DNA from: Streptococcus mutans
GTDB lineage: Bacteria; Bacillota; Bacilli; Lactobacillales; Streptococcaceae
Length of the DNA: 64,000 nt
Assembly (NCBI RefSeq): GCF_006739205.1
Contig: NZ_AP019720.1
Location: 930,001-994,000, forward strand
Reading direction: 5' to 3'
The stretch's first letter is position 1. The number at the start of each line of letters is the position of its first letter. This document shows, piece after piece, positions 18,750-27,227 of the stretch. Made by a program: the position numbers and the translations under genes. A model generated the notes under the pieces. The model did no database searches. It was not told the DNA's origin and was given only the letters and a program-made list of their open reading frames with translations.

Positions 18750-21026
18750 ATGAACCCTTTATTACATGGAATGAATGAAAAACAAGCGCAAGCTGTGAAA
18801 ACAACGGAAGGTCCGCTTTTGATTATGGCAGGTGCAGGGTCGGGTAAGACACGTGTTTTAACCCATCGCATTGCTTATTTGATTGATGAGAAGTTTATCA
18901 ATCCTTGGAATATTTTAGCTATTACTTTTACCAATAAAGCTGCGCGTGAAATGAAAGAACGTGCTTTTGCTCTAAATGCTGCGACACAGGAGACTTTAAT
19001 CGCGACTTTTCATTCTATGTGCGTACGGATTTTACGTCGTGATGCAGATCATATTGGTTACAACCGTAACTTTACTATTGTTGATCCCGGTGAACAACGC
19101 ACGCTTATGAAGCGTATTTTTAAGAATTTTAATATAGATTCTAAAAAGTGGAATGAGCGTGCTGTCTTAGCTGCCATTTCCAATGCTAAAAACGATTTAC
19201 TTGATGAAATCGCTTATGAAAATAGGGCGGGGGATTCATATACACAGCTTGTCGCTAAATGCTATAAGGCCTACCAAAGTGAACTGCGTCAATCGGAAGC
19301 TATGGACTTTGATGACCTCATTATGCTGACCTTGCGTCTTTTTGACCAAAATCCTGATGTTTTGGCTTATTATCAGCAGCGTTACCAGTATATTCATGTG
19401 GATGAGTATCAAGATACTAACCATGCCCAGTATCAGCTGGTTAAGCTTTTGGCTTCACGATTTAAAAATATTTGTGTGGTTGGGGATGCTGATCAGTCTA
19501 TTTATGGTTGGCGTGGTGCTGATATGCAGAATATCCTTGATTTTGAAAAGGATTATCCTGAGGCTAAGGTAGTGCTCTTGGAGGAGAACTATCGCTCTTC
19601 CAAGAAGATTTTGCAAGCTGCCAATGATGTTATTAAAAATAATCGTAATCGCCGAGATAAGAAACTCTGGACGCAAAATGATGATGGAGAGCAGATCGTT
19701 TATTATCGGGCAGATGATGAACAAGATGAGGCTGTTTTTGTCGCCTCAACTATTGCTAATATTGTTCGTGAAATGGGGAAAAATTTTAAGGATTTCGCAG
19801 TTCTTTATCGTACCAATGCGCAGTCACGTACCATTGAAGAGGCTCTGCTTAAGTCCAATATTCCCTACACTATGGTTGGCGGGACTAAGTTTTACAGCCG
19901 CAAGGAAATTCGTGATATTATCGCTTATTTGAATGTAATTGCTAACACTGCCGACAATATCTCCTTTGAGCGTATTGTCAATGAACCCAAGCGCGGTGTT
20001 GGACCAGGGACTCTGGAAAAAATTCGTAACTTTGCTAATCTGCAGGGCATGAGTCTGTTAGAAGCTTCTGAAAATATCATGCTCTCTTCCATCAAGGGAA
20101 AGGCTGTACAAGCAGTTTATGAGCTGGCTAATATGATAATAGACTTGCGTTCTAAACTGGATCATTACAGCATTACAGAAGTTGTTGAAGCAGTTCTAGA
20201 CAGTTCTGGTTACCTTGAGGTTTTAGAGATTCAAAAGACTCTGGAAAGTCAGACTCGGATTGAAAATATAGAAGAGTTTCTTTCTGTTACCAAAAATTTT
20301 GACGATACGACTGATGATGTTCCTGAAAATGAAACAGGTCTTGAAAGGTTAAGTCGCTTTCTTAATGATTTAGCTTTGATTGCTGATACAGATGAAGCTG
20401 AAAGTGAGTCAGCTGAAGTCACCCTGATGACGCTGCATGCTGCTAAGGGACTGGAATTTCCAATAGTCTTCCTTATTGGACTTGAAGAGGGTGTATTTCC
20501 TTTGTCGCGCTCCATGGAAGAAGAAAGCGAACTGGAAGAAGAGCGCCGTCTGGCTTATGTTGGAATCACGCGAGCGGAACAAATGCTTTTTATCACCAAC
20601 GCTAATTCTCGCACACTTTATGGCCGTACTAGCTACAATCGCGAAAGTCGCTTTATTCAGGAAATTTCAGAAGATTTGCTGGTGCATCAGGGATTGGCGC
20701 GTCCAGCCAGAGCTTCCTTTAAAGTTAGTTATCAAGACAGCAATGAAACTAAATTTGGTCAAGGAATGAGTCTGGCTCAGGCTTTACAGGCTCGAAAAGT
20801 TGCTTCACAGCCTAAGAAGTCTCCTTTTTCAAATAGCAAGGATGATCAGAAAGAACACATTGATTGGCAAATTGGCGATACTGCTCATCATAAGAAATGG
20901 GGAGATGGCACTGTCTTAGAAGTTTCGGGCAGTGGAAGTGCTCAGGAACTGAAAATTAAATTCCCAGAAATTGGCTTGAAAAAAGTTTTGGCTAGTGTAG
21001 CACCCCTTGAGAAAAAGGAGACATAA
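18750..21026 (+). CDS. pcrA: ATP-dependent DNA helicase PcrA (UvrD/Rep family)
   Basis: A 3'-5' superfamily 1 helicase for repair and conflict resolution at forks. The 758-residue protein begins LLHGMNEKQAQAV (Q motif), then Walker A AGAGSGKTRVL, AITFTNKAA (Ia), DEYQDTN (II), GDADQSIYGWRGA (III), the TLMTLHAAKGLEFPIV motif (V) and LAYVGITRA (VI), and a C-terminal Tudor-like end (DTAHHKKWGDGTVLEV). The start at 18750 follows GGAGAA; an in-frame TTG at 18738 precedes it and overlaps that site. All helicase motifs are intact. Confidence 0.96.
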   Translation: MNPLLHGMNEKQAQAVKTTEGPLLIMAGAGSGKTRVLTHRIAYLIDEKFINPWNILAITFTNKAAREMKERAFALNAATQETLIATFHSMCVRILRRDADHIGYNRNFTIVDPGEQRTLMKRIFKNFNIDSKKWNERAVLAAISNAKNDLLDEIAYENRAGDSYTQLVAKCYKAYQSELRQSEAMDFDDLIMLTLRLFDQNPDVLAYYQQRYQYIHVDEYQDTNHAQYQLVKLLASRFKNICVVGDADQSIYGWRGADMQNILDFEKDYPEAKVVLLEENYRSSKKILQAANDVIKNNRNRRDKKLWTQNDDGEQIVYYRADDEQDEAVFVASTIANIVREMGKNFKDFAVLYRTNAQSRTIEEALLKSNIPYTMVGGTKFYSRKEIRDIIAYLNVIANTADNISFERIVNEPKRGVGPGTLEKIRNFANLQGMSLLEASENIMLSSIKGKAVQAVYELANMIIDLRSKLDHYSITEVVEAVLDSSGYLEVLEIQKTLESQTRIENIEEFLSVTKNFDDTTDDVPENETGLERLSRFLNDLALIADTDEAESESAEVTLMTLHAAKGLEFPIVFLIGLEEGVFPLSRSMEEESELEEERRLAYVGITRAEQMLFITNANSRTLYGRTSYNRESRFIQEISEDLLVHQGLARPARASFKVSYQDSNETKFGQGMSLAQALQARKVASQPKKSPFSNSKDDQKEHIDWQIGDTAHHKKWGDGTVLEVSGSGSAQELKIKFPEIGLKKVLASVAPLEKKET

Positions 21027-21240
21027 GAAGAGAAAAGGTAAAGGACTTTGTTGCTTCCACAAGGCTGATCAGATATTGATACGAATTTAGCGTTCACGGG
21101 ATTAGACAAATAAACTCAAGCAGTCTACTGGACTGTTAGAGATTTGCTCCTAAAAAACAAGTTGCGAAATTTCAATCAACACTTGCGTTAAGCGGAAAAC
21201 AGTTTACTAATTAAAGAAAAAATTTTCATAGTTTTATTGT
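21027..21240. other. Intergenic stretch without recognised features
   Basis: No open frame of note, no terminator with a T run and no RNA family is seen between pcrA and the MetR box. A short 5-bp hairpin (CAGTC/GACTG) lies near 21120-21135. Confidence 0.4.
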
Positions 21241-21257
21241 TATAGTTTATAACTATA
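21241..21257. promoter_or_regulatory. MetR (MtaR) box
   Basis: TATAGTTTATAACTATA matches the streptococcal MET-box consensus TATAGTTTNAAACTATA at all but one position. It lies 82 bases before a sulfhydrylase gene. In streptococci the LysR regulator MetR/MtaR uses such sites, with homocysteine as co-inducer, to activate methionine genes. Confidence 0.8.
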
Positions 21258-21339
21258 GGTCAGGATAAGTAATAGAAAATAGTCATTTACCGAATAATGG
21301 AGTAGAATGGATCTAATTAATAATAAAAGGAGAGCTTCC

Positions 21340-22620
21340 ATGACTCGAGAATTTTCTTTTGAAACTTTACAATTACATGCGGGACAAAGTGTTGATCCTA
21401 CAACAAAATCGCGTGCAGTACCAATCTATCAGACGACTTCCTATGTGTTTAATGATGCACAAGATGCTGAAGATTCTTTTGCACTTCGTACACCCGGCAA
21501 TATTTATACGCGGATCACTAATCCGACTACAGCCGTTTTTGAAGAACGGATGGCTGCTCTTGAAGGTGGTGTCGGTGCACTGGCAACAGCTTCTGGTATG
21601 GCAGCAGTAACTTATATTGCCTTGGCTCTTGCTCATGCAGGTGATCATATTGTGTCAGCAACGACAGTTTACGGTGGCACTTTTAATCTTCTTAAGGAAA
21701 CTTTACCTCGCTATGGCATTACTACAAGTTTTGTTGATGTTGCTAATTTCGCTGAAATTGAAGCGGCTATTACAGACAAGACTAAGTTTATTATCGCTGA
21801 AACGTTAGGAAATCCTCTTGGAAATATCGCTGATCTTGAAAAATTAGCTGAGATTGCCCATCAACATGCTATTCCCTTGGTTATTGATAATACCTTTGGT
21901 ACTCCTTATTTGCTTAATGTCTTCTCTTACGGTGTTGATATTGCTGTTCATTCTGCCACTAAATTTATCGGTGGACATGGGACATCTATTGGCGGTGTCA
22001 TTGTTGATTCTGGAAACTTTGATTGGGAAAAATCTGGAAAATTCCCACAATTTGTAGAACCAGATCCTTCCTATCATGACATTAGTTATACACGTGATAT
22101 TGGAAAAGCAGCTTTTGTAACTGCGGTGCGTACGCAACTGCTGCGTGATACAGGCGCCTGCCTTTCACCTTTCAATACCTTTCTTTTGCTACAAGGTCTA
22201 GAAACCTTATCACTTCGTGTTGAGCGTCATGTGGAAAATGCTAAGAAAATTGCGTACTATCTGGAAAATCATCCTAAAGTCACAAAAGTTAATTATGCTA
22301 GTTTGCCATCAAGTCCTTATTATGACTTGGCTCAAAAATACTTGCCAAAAGGAGCTAGTTCTATCTTTACTTTTAATGTTGCAGGCAGTGCGAAAGCCGC
22401 TCGCGAGGTCATTGACAGTCTTGAAATCTTTTCTGATTTGGCGAATGTTGCTGATGCCAAATCACTAGTTGTTCATCCGGCAACAACCACTCATGGTCAA
22501 ATGACTGAAGAAGATCTACGAGCTTGTGGTATTGAACCTGAGCAAATCCGTGTTTCTATTGGTTTGGAAAATGCTGATGACTTAATCGAAGATTTGCGCC
22601 TAGCACTTGAAAAAATATAA
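21340..22620 (+). CDS. metY: O-acetylhomoserine sulfhydrylase-type PLP enzyme
   Basis: A PLP-dependent Cys/Met metabolism enzyme that would make homocysteine from O-acetylhomoserine and sulfide (also annotated cysD in streptococci). The 426-residue length and insert pattern fit the MetY branch, longer than cystathionine gamma-synthases (about 380). Motifs: ETLQLHAGQ start, QTTSYVF, LATASGMAA, ETLGNPLGNIAD, PLP lysine Lys208 in HSATKFIGGHG and SIGLENADDLIEDL near the end. Start chosen at 21340 after AAGGAG. It is preceded by a MetR box and followed at 13 bases by a cyclase-family gene. Confidence 0.9.
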   Translation: MTREFSFETLQLHAGQSVDPTTKSRAVPIYQTTSYVFNDAQDAEDSFALRTPGNIYTRITNPTTAVFEERMAALEGGVGALATASGMAAVTYIALALAHAGDHIVSATTVYGGTFNLLKETLPRYGITTSFVDVANFAEIEAAITDKTKFIIAETLGNPLGNIADLEKLAEIAHQHAIPLVIDNTFGTPYLLNVFSYGVDIAVHSATKFIGGHGTSIGGVIVDSGNFDWEKSGKFPQFVEPDPSYHDISYTRDIGKAAFVTAVRTQLLRDTGACLSPFNTFLLLQGLETLSLRVERHVENAKKIAYYLENHPKVTKVNYASLPSSPYYDLAQKYLPKGASSIFTFNVAGSAKAAREVIDSLEIFSDLANVADAKSLVVHPATTTHGQMTEEDLRACGIEPEQIRVSIGLENADDLIEDLRLALEKI

Positions 22621-22633
22621 AAGGGGGAAATCG

Positions 22634-23374
22634 ATGACAACACTTCAAGAAGCCTATCTTGCTTTTAAATCTGCCCAAATTATTGATCTAACACATCAAA
22701 TAAATGAAAATAGTCCTCATTTTCCATTATTGCCTGCTCTAGAGAAAAAAGATCTCTTTACCTTAAAAGATGGTTTTCATATCCAACAATTTACGGTTGT
22801 TGGGCAATATGGCACGCATATTGATGCACCTATTCATTTTGTTGAAGGCGGTGCTTGGTTAGATGAACTTCCTTTGGAAGATCTCCTTTTACCGATGTAT
22901 GTCATAGATAAGTCACAGGCTGTTGCTGATAATCCTAACTATGAATTGAGCAAGGCTGATATTCTTGCCTTTGAGGAAAAGTATGGTCAAATTGAAGAAG
23001 GGGCTTTTGTTGCTTTTCGCAGTGATTGGTCAAAACGCTGGCCTAGTCAAGAGGAATTTAGAAATCTTGATACTGCAGGTGCTCAACAGACACCTGGCTG
23101 GAGTCATGAAGCTTTGGAATTTCTGATTCATGAACGTCAAGTAAAAGCAGTAGGACACGAAACTTTTGATACAGACAGCGGCCAAGCAGCTGCTGAAAAT
23201 GGAAAATTAGTTGAGGAATATTATCTGCTGGATCAGGGAATTTATCAATTGGAAGTTTTAAACAACCTTAATCTCCTACCTGCTACTGGTAGTTTCATTT
23301 CGATTGCTTATCCTCATTGGGAAAAAGCAACAGGTTCTCCTGTTAGAGCCATCGCTTACATTGCGCAGGAGTAA
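22634..23374 (+). CDS. Cyclase family protein (kynurenine formamidase-like fold)
   Basis: A 246-residue metal-dependent hydrolase of the cyclase/KynB-like family. It has the N-terminal IDLTHQINENSPHFP, the metal-binding motif GTHIDAPIHF (residues about 63-72), a second metal-site region GHETFDTDSG and the FRSDW segment. Real substrate unknown; the family includes formamidases and other amidohydrolases. It starts 13 bases after metY with a GGGGG ribosome site, so it is co-transcribed with a MetR-controlled sulfur gene. A role in sulfur amino acid handling is inferred only from this placement. A terminator follows at 23379. Confidence 0.8.
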   Translation: MTTLQEAYLAFKSAQIIDLTHQINENSPHFPLLPALEKKDLFTLKDGFHIQQFTVVGQYGTHIDAPIHFVEGGAWLDELPLEDLLLPMYVIDKSQAVADNPNYELSKADILAFEEKYGQIEEGAFVAFRSDWSKRWPSQEEFRNLDTAGAQQTPGWSHEALEFLIHERQVKAVGHETFDTDSGQAAAENGKLVEEYYLLDQGIYQLEVLNNLNLLPATGSFISIAYPHWEKATGSPVRAIAYIAQE

Positions 23375-23378
23375 AGAT

Positions 23379-23425
23379 AAAAGAGTGGAAAGAAGCGGTC
23401 TTCGTTCGCTTATGCCACTCTTTTT
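23379..23425 (+). terminator. Terminator of metY-cyclase operon
   Basis: AAAAGAGTGG (23379-23388) pairs with CCACTCTTTT (23415-23424); an inner AAGCG/CGCTT stem extends it; T run follows. Confidence 0.85.
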
Positions 23426-23441
23426 GTATGAAGAGATATGT

Positions 23442-23447
23442 TATAAT
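23442..23447 (+). promoter_or_regulatory. -10 box of the HAD gene
   Basis: TATAAT with an upstream TG one base before it (TGTTATAAT), 24 bases before the HAD start. Confidence 0.5.
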
Positions 23448-23470
23448 AAAAAAGCAGAAAGGAGCTAGCC

Positions 23471-24241
23471 ATGCAGTTTGTATTTGATATAGATGGGACG
23501 ATTTGCTTTGATCGTTTTCAGATAGATTCAAGAATCAAAGCGATTTTAAAAGACGCTGCCAATTATGGGCATCAGATCAGCTTTGCTTCGGCACGCTCTT
23601 ATCGCGATTGTATAGATGTGTTGGGTCAAGAATTAAGTCAAAAAACGGTCATTGGTTTAAATGGCGGTCTTGCCTATAAAGCTGGGGAATTAATTTTGGA
23701 AAAGCCCATGAATCATCGGGCTTTTGACTTGGCTCTTTACTACTGCCATCGCTATCAGCTTCCTTATTTTGTGGATGATGATTTTAATTATGCCCATCAT
23801 TTGGAACAATTCATCCCTTTTATTCATAGTGTGGATCCTTTAAAACTAGCTAAAGAGGTAGTAGTTGAAGACTTGAAACATCCCATTAAAATGGTTGTTT
23901 TCTTTGGCAATCATCTTGATAAAATTGCAGAAGTTAGTCATCATTTAGCTAAACTAGAGCAGCTAGACATAACTTTTCATGATGATGAAAGCTGTCTCTA
24001 TCTCAATCCTAAAGAAGTCACTAAATCTTCAACGATTCAAGAGCTCTTTGATCATGATTTCGTTGCTTTTGGTAATGATCGCAATGATATCGCTATGTTC
24101 CAAGCAGCGGTTTATAGTGTGCAAGTTGGTGATTTTGCAGATTTAAGCCCTTTTGCAGATACGCAAGTATTACTGAGACAAGATTATCATCAAGCAGTGG
24201 CAGATAAAATTCACGAAACGTTTGAAAAGTTTCGTGCTTAG
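23471..24241 (+). CDS. HAD superfamily (Cof-type) hydrolase
   Basis: A 256-residue phosphatase of the HAD-IIB (Cof/YidA) type. Motif I is FDIDGT (catalytic Asp6 and Asp8), motif II lies in SFASARSY, and the C-terminal motif IV is FGNDRNDIAMF, with an alpha/beta cap between. Such enzymes hydrolyse sugar phosphates or flavin/pyridoxal phosphates; the substrate is not evident. AAAGGAG lies upstream of the start. It appears to be a single-gene unit. Confidence 0.88.
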   Translation: MQFVFDIDGTICFDRFQIDSRIKAILKDAANYGHQISFASARSYRDCIDVLGQELSQKTVIGLNGGLAYKAGELILEKPMNHRAFDLALYYCHRYQLPYFVDDDFNYAHHLEQFIPFIHSVDPLKLAKEVVVEDLKHPIKMVVFFGNHLDKIAEVSHHLAKLEQLDITFHDDESCLYLNPKEVTKSSTIQELFDHDFVAFGNDRNDIAMFQAAVYSVQVGDFADLSPFADTQVLLRQDYHQAVADKIHETFEKFRA

Positions 24242-24327
24242 CATTAAAACATATCCATCCTGTATCAATTGTTTGTGAATTGTTTCAATTTGTAATCCCT
24301 CTTTAAAGTTTAAGAAGTGGTTTTTGG

Positions 24328-24333
24328 TATAAT
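24328..24333 (+). promoter_or_regulatory. -10 box before the ccdA-tlpA pair
   Basis: TATAAT in GGTATAATAAG, about 105 bases before ccdA; a second TATAAT lies at 24355-24360. The intergenic stretch 24242-24437 holds nothing else recognised. Confidence 0.45.
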
Positions 24334-24437
24334 AAGAGGGTGAGAATAGTGGTCTATAATGGGAGTGGAAGGAAGTGGACGCTATCCAAATACATGCCTC
24401 TATCCTCTTTAAATTAAAAAAACGAATAGGAAATAAT

Positions 24438-25151
24438 ATGAATCTTCAACATATTACTATTTTGACACTGTTTATTGAAGGTCTTCTATCATTTTTCTCC
24501 CCTTGTGTTTTGCCTATCCTGCCAGTTTATATTGGTATCTTGGCTGGTCAGGGAGAGGAGAAGCAATCTGGAGAAATAATTTGGGATAGGCGAAAAGTCT
24601 TTACCAATACATTCTTATTTATTTCTGGCATAGCAGCGACCTTTTTTATTTTGGCTTTTGCTAGCAGCCTTATTAGTCAATTTCTTCAAAGTCATATTCA
24701 ATTTCTTCAAAATTTGGGCGGAATCTTAATTCTTATTATGGGATTAGTGCAGGTAGGTCTCATTAAATCTCATTTTTTTAACAGGGAATATTCAGCTAAG
24801 AATAAAGTCTATCAAGCAGGACAAAAAGTAACCCCTCTCATCGCTTTTTTAATGGGTTTTACTTTTAGTTTTTCTTGGACACCTTGTATTGGTCCGATTT
24901 TAGCCAGTGTCTTCTTATATGCTAGCACCCATCAGGGCATTTACAGTGTTTTACTCATTTTGATCTACTGTTTAGGATTTGTTATTCCCTTTGCTTTGAT
25001 TGCGCTCTTTTCGCAAAGGGTAATGAGCGTCTTTAAGAAGCAAAAACGATTTTTAAAATATACCAAATTATTTTCAGGAATTCTTCTTATTCTCATTGGG
25101 ATTTCTATCTTAACAGGATCATTTGCTAAAATAGCACACTTATTTAATTAA
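24438..25151 (+). CDS. ccdA: CcdA-type thiol:disulfide transmembrane electron carrier
   Basis: Membrane protein that passes reducing equivalents from cytoplasmic thioredoxin to extracytoplasmic thioredoxin-like proteins. The 237-residue protein has six predicted membrane helices and the two redox cysteines in SPCVLP (Cys23) and TPCIGP (Cys150), as in CcdA. Start at 24438 is chosen because AGGAAA lies just upstream and the protein begins at the first helix; an upstream in-frame extension to 24375 is possible but lacks support. The TlpA-like lipid-free partner follows after 13 bases. Confidence 0.88.
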   Translation: MNLQHITILTLFIEGLLSFFSPCVLPILPVYIGILAGQGEEKQSGEIIWDRRKVFTNTFLFISGIAATFFILAFASSLISQFLQSHIQFLQNLGGILILIMGLVQVGLIKSHFFNREYSAKNKVYQAGQKVTPLIAFLMGFTFSFSWTPCIGPILASVFLYASTHQGIYSVLLILIYCLGFVIPFALIALFSQRVMSVFKKQKRFLKYTKLFSGILLILIGISILTGSFAKIAHLFN

Positions 25152-25164
25152 AAAGGAGATAGTT

Positions 25165-25728
25165 ATGAAAAAGGTTATTTTACCATTAGCTCTCGGTGTT
25201 ACCTTATTAGGAATTGGATTAACAAATCAGACAACGTCTTTTGCACAAGGCAAGACATCTCCAAAAATAGTTCAAACGGCTAAAAATTCAGCGCCTGCAT
25301 TCAAATTAAAAAATAAAAAAGGCAAAACAGTCAGTCTGTCCGCCTATAAGGGGAAAAAAGTTTATATCAATGTTTGGGCAACTTGGTGCGGACCTTGCAT
25401 GCGAGAAATTCCAGATTTAGAAAAAATCTATCAGACTTATAAACATAAAAAAGATTTTGTCTTCTTGTCTGTAACATCGCCAAATGATTCCAAATATAAA
25501 AATAGTGATCCTATTGACAAGGATAAGAGCACCATTTTGTCTAAAGCTAAAGACAAAGGGATTACTTATCCAATTCTTTACGATTATCAGGACAATTTTG
25601 CCCAAGCATATGGCATTCGTTCCATTCCAACTCATATCTTTATCAATAGTGATGGCAGTCTTTCGGAAAAAATTGCAGGAGGTCTTGATGAGGACTCTCT
25701 TAAATATTACCTAAAAAAATTGAAGTAA
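25165..25728 (+). CDS. Exported thioredoxin-like protein (TlpA/ResA type)
   Basis: A 187-residue extracytoplasmic thiol oxidoreductase. It has a signal sequence (residues 1-28, ending near TTSFAQG) without lipobox, then a thioredoxin fold with the active site WATWCGPC (Cys75, Cys78) and the cis-Pro segment RSIPTHIF. It probably receives electrons from the CcdA encoded just upstream. In pneumococcus a similar pair serves a methionine sulfoxide reductase; no such gene is adjacent here, so the client is unknown. Confidence 0.88.
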   Translation: MKKVILPLALGVTLLGIGLTNQTTSFAQGKTSPKIVQTAKNSAPAFKLKNKKGKTVSLSAYKGKKVYINVWATWCGPCMREIPDLEKIYQTYKHKKDFVFLSVTSPNDSKYKNSDPIDKDKSTILSKAKDKGITYPILYDYQDNFAQAYGIRSIPTHIFINSDGSLSEKIAGGLDEDSLKYYLKKLK

Positions 25729-25842
25729 CTAAATTCCCCGTCTCCTTAGTAGGCGGTGTGGGCCTCATTTGACTCTGATGTTTCTCTATTATCAGGTGAA
25801 ATAGACAGCCGCTTGTTGAGTGAGTAATAATAACTAAACTTT

Positions 25843-26400
25843 TCAAGTTTTTTGATAAAAACCTCGGATGACTAAGAACATATCCGCAATTTCTTGAGGG
25901 GATTCTTGAGCACCAGTGGTAATCCAGTGTATGTAAAGGCTCTCAATACTAGCAGCATAGGTGACAAGCATATATTCTTTTGATAATCCTAGACTAGGAT
26001 TAATAGAATCATAAAAGAAACTAGGATTTTCGGTTATCAGCTCCTTAATAAAATCCCTTGTTCTCTGAGAAAAATTAATCTGAATAATTTGAGATAAGGC
26101 ATACATGAATTTCTGTTGACTTTGCAGATAGGTTAGAGCTTGAATAAGATTTTCCCGAAGTCCTCCATTTGCCGAATTAAGCATTAAATACTCTTTAAAA
26201 TCCCTTGTGACTTCATGGGCCAATTTATCGACGAGGTCATACTTATCTTGGTAATGAAGGTAAAAAGTGCTTCGATTGACTTGCGCCTTTTCAGTGATTT
26301 TTCGAATAGTAATGCTATTAAAATCTGAATTTTTCAGCAGCAGCTCCGTAATAGCTGCTTTTATTTTAGCCTTGCTTTGTGTCTGGCGTTTTTGAATCAT
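25843..26400 (-). CDS. TetR family transcriptional regulator
   Basis: A 185-residue repressor with an N-terminal TetR HTH (SITIRKITEKAQVNRSTFYLHYQDKYDLV, residues about 24-52) and a C-terminal ligand domain of the type often found in streptococcal regulators of membrane transporters. AAGGAG precedes the start by 7 bases. It is transcribed divergently from an ABC ATPase/permease pair, with an inverted repeat at 26414-26429 between its promoter and its start, so it most likely represses itself and the transporter. Confidence 0.9.
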   Translation of the reverse strand: MIQKRQTQSKAKIKAAITELLLKNSDFNSITIRKITEKAQVNRSTFYLHYQDKYDLVDKLAHEVTRDFKEYLMLNSANGGLRENLIQALTYLQSQQKFMYALSQIIQINFSQRTRDFIKELITENPSFFYDSINPSLGLSKEYMLVTYAASIESLYIHWITTGAQESPQEIADMFLVIRGFYQKT

Positions 26401-26413
26401 ATTCTCTCCTTAA

Positions 26414-26429
26414 ATAGACATTCGTCTAT
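26414..26429. promoter_or_regulatory. Putative TetR operator
   Basis: ATAGAC-ATTC-GTCTAT is an inverted repeat just downstream of the regulator's own -10 region (minus-strand TTGCAA-18-TATATA). A related half site ATGTCT lies at 26491-26496 after the ABC promoter; it is the reverse complement of the AGACAT core. Confidence 0.6.
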
Positions 26430-26439
26430 ATAATGATGC

Positions 26440-26468
26440 TTGTTTTTAACTTGCAATCATTATATACT
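26440..26468 (+). promoter_or_regulatory. Promoter of the FtsX-type ABC transporter
   Basis: TTGTTT (26440-26445) and TATACT (26463-26468), 17-base spacer, overlapping the divergent regulator promoter. Confidence 0.65.
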
Positions 26469-26512
26469 AAAACAAAAGTTAAATCAACATATGTCTAGAT
26501 AAGGGGGTTCTT

Positions 26513-27214
26513 ATGGCTTATATTGAAATGAAACATTCTTATAAACGTTATCAGATGGGTGAAACCCAAATCATTGCCAATGATGATATTAGTTTTGAAA
26601 TTGAAAAGGGGGAACTTGTTATCATTTTAGGTGCATCAGGTGCTGGAAAATCAACGGTTCTGAATATTTTGGGTGGAATGGACAATAATGATGAAGGTCA
26701 GATCGTGATTGATGGTGTCAATATTGCAGACTACAATCAAAAGCAGATGACCGCTTATCGCCGCAACGATGTTGGCTTTGTCTTCCAGTTTTATAATTTG
26801 GTACCTAATTTAACTGCTAAGGAAAATGTTGAATTGGCTTCGGAAATCGTTAGTCATGCTAAAAATGCAGAAGAGACCTTAAGAGAAGTAGGTTTGGGAG
26901 AGCGTTTAAATAACTTTCCTGCACAATTGTCTGGCGGCGAACAGCAACGAGTGTCCATTGCGCGTGCCCTTGCTAAAAATCCTAAATTACTTTTATGTGA
27001 TGAACCAACAGGTGCTCTGGATTATCAGACTGGAAAGCAAATTCTTAAACTCTTACAAGATATGTCTCGCCAGAAGGACTCAACTGTTGTTATTGTAACC
27101 CATAATTCTGCCTTAGCACCACTAGCTAATAGAGTTATTTATCTGCATGACGCTAAGGTAAAAGATGTGAAAATCAATGATCAGCCTCAAGATATTAGAA
27201 CTCTAGAATATTAA
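26513..27214 (+). CDS. ABC transporter ATP-binding protein (MacB/LolD type)
   Basis: ATPase of an FtsX-type mechanotransmission ABC system. The 233-residue protein has Walker [12 protein letters not shown]-loop [11 protein letters not shown], signature [15 protein letters not shown], Walker [13 protein letters not shown] and H-loop VTHNSALAP. Its permease follows after 13 bases, and a TetR repressor is divergent. AGGGGG precedes the start. Such pairs commonly act in export or in resistance to envelope-active compounds; the substrate is unknown. Confidence 0.9.
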   Translation: MAYIEMKHSYKRYQMGETQIIANDDISFEIEKGELVIILGASGAGKSTVLNILGGMDNNDEGQIVIDGVNIADYNQKQMTAYRRNDVGFVFQFYNLVPNLTAKENVELASEIVSHAKNAEETLREVGLGERLNNFPAQLSGGEQQRVSIARALAKNPKLLLCDEPTGALDYQTGKQILKLLQDMSRQKDSTVVIVTHNSALAPLANRVIYLHDAKVKDVKINDQPQDIRTLEY

Positions 27215-27227
27215 GGAGGTCTTCCTT

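Noticed and set aside
21118..21136. CAGTC-TACTG-GACTG hairpin after pcrA as terminator
   Set aside because: Only 5 bp and no T run follows.
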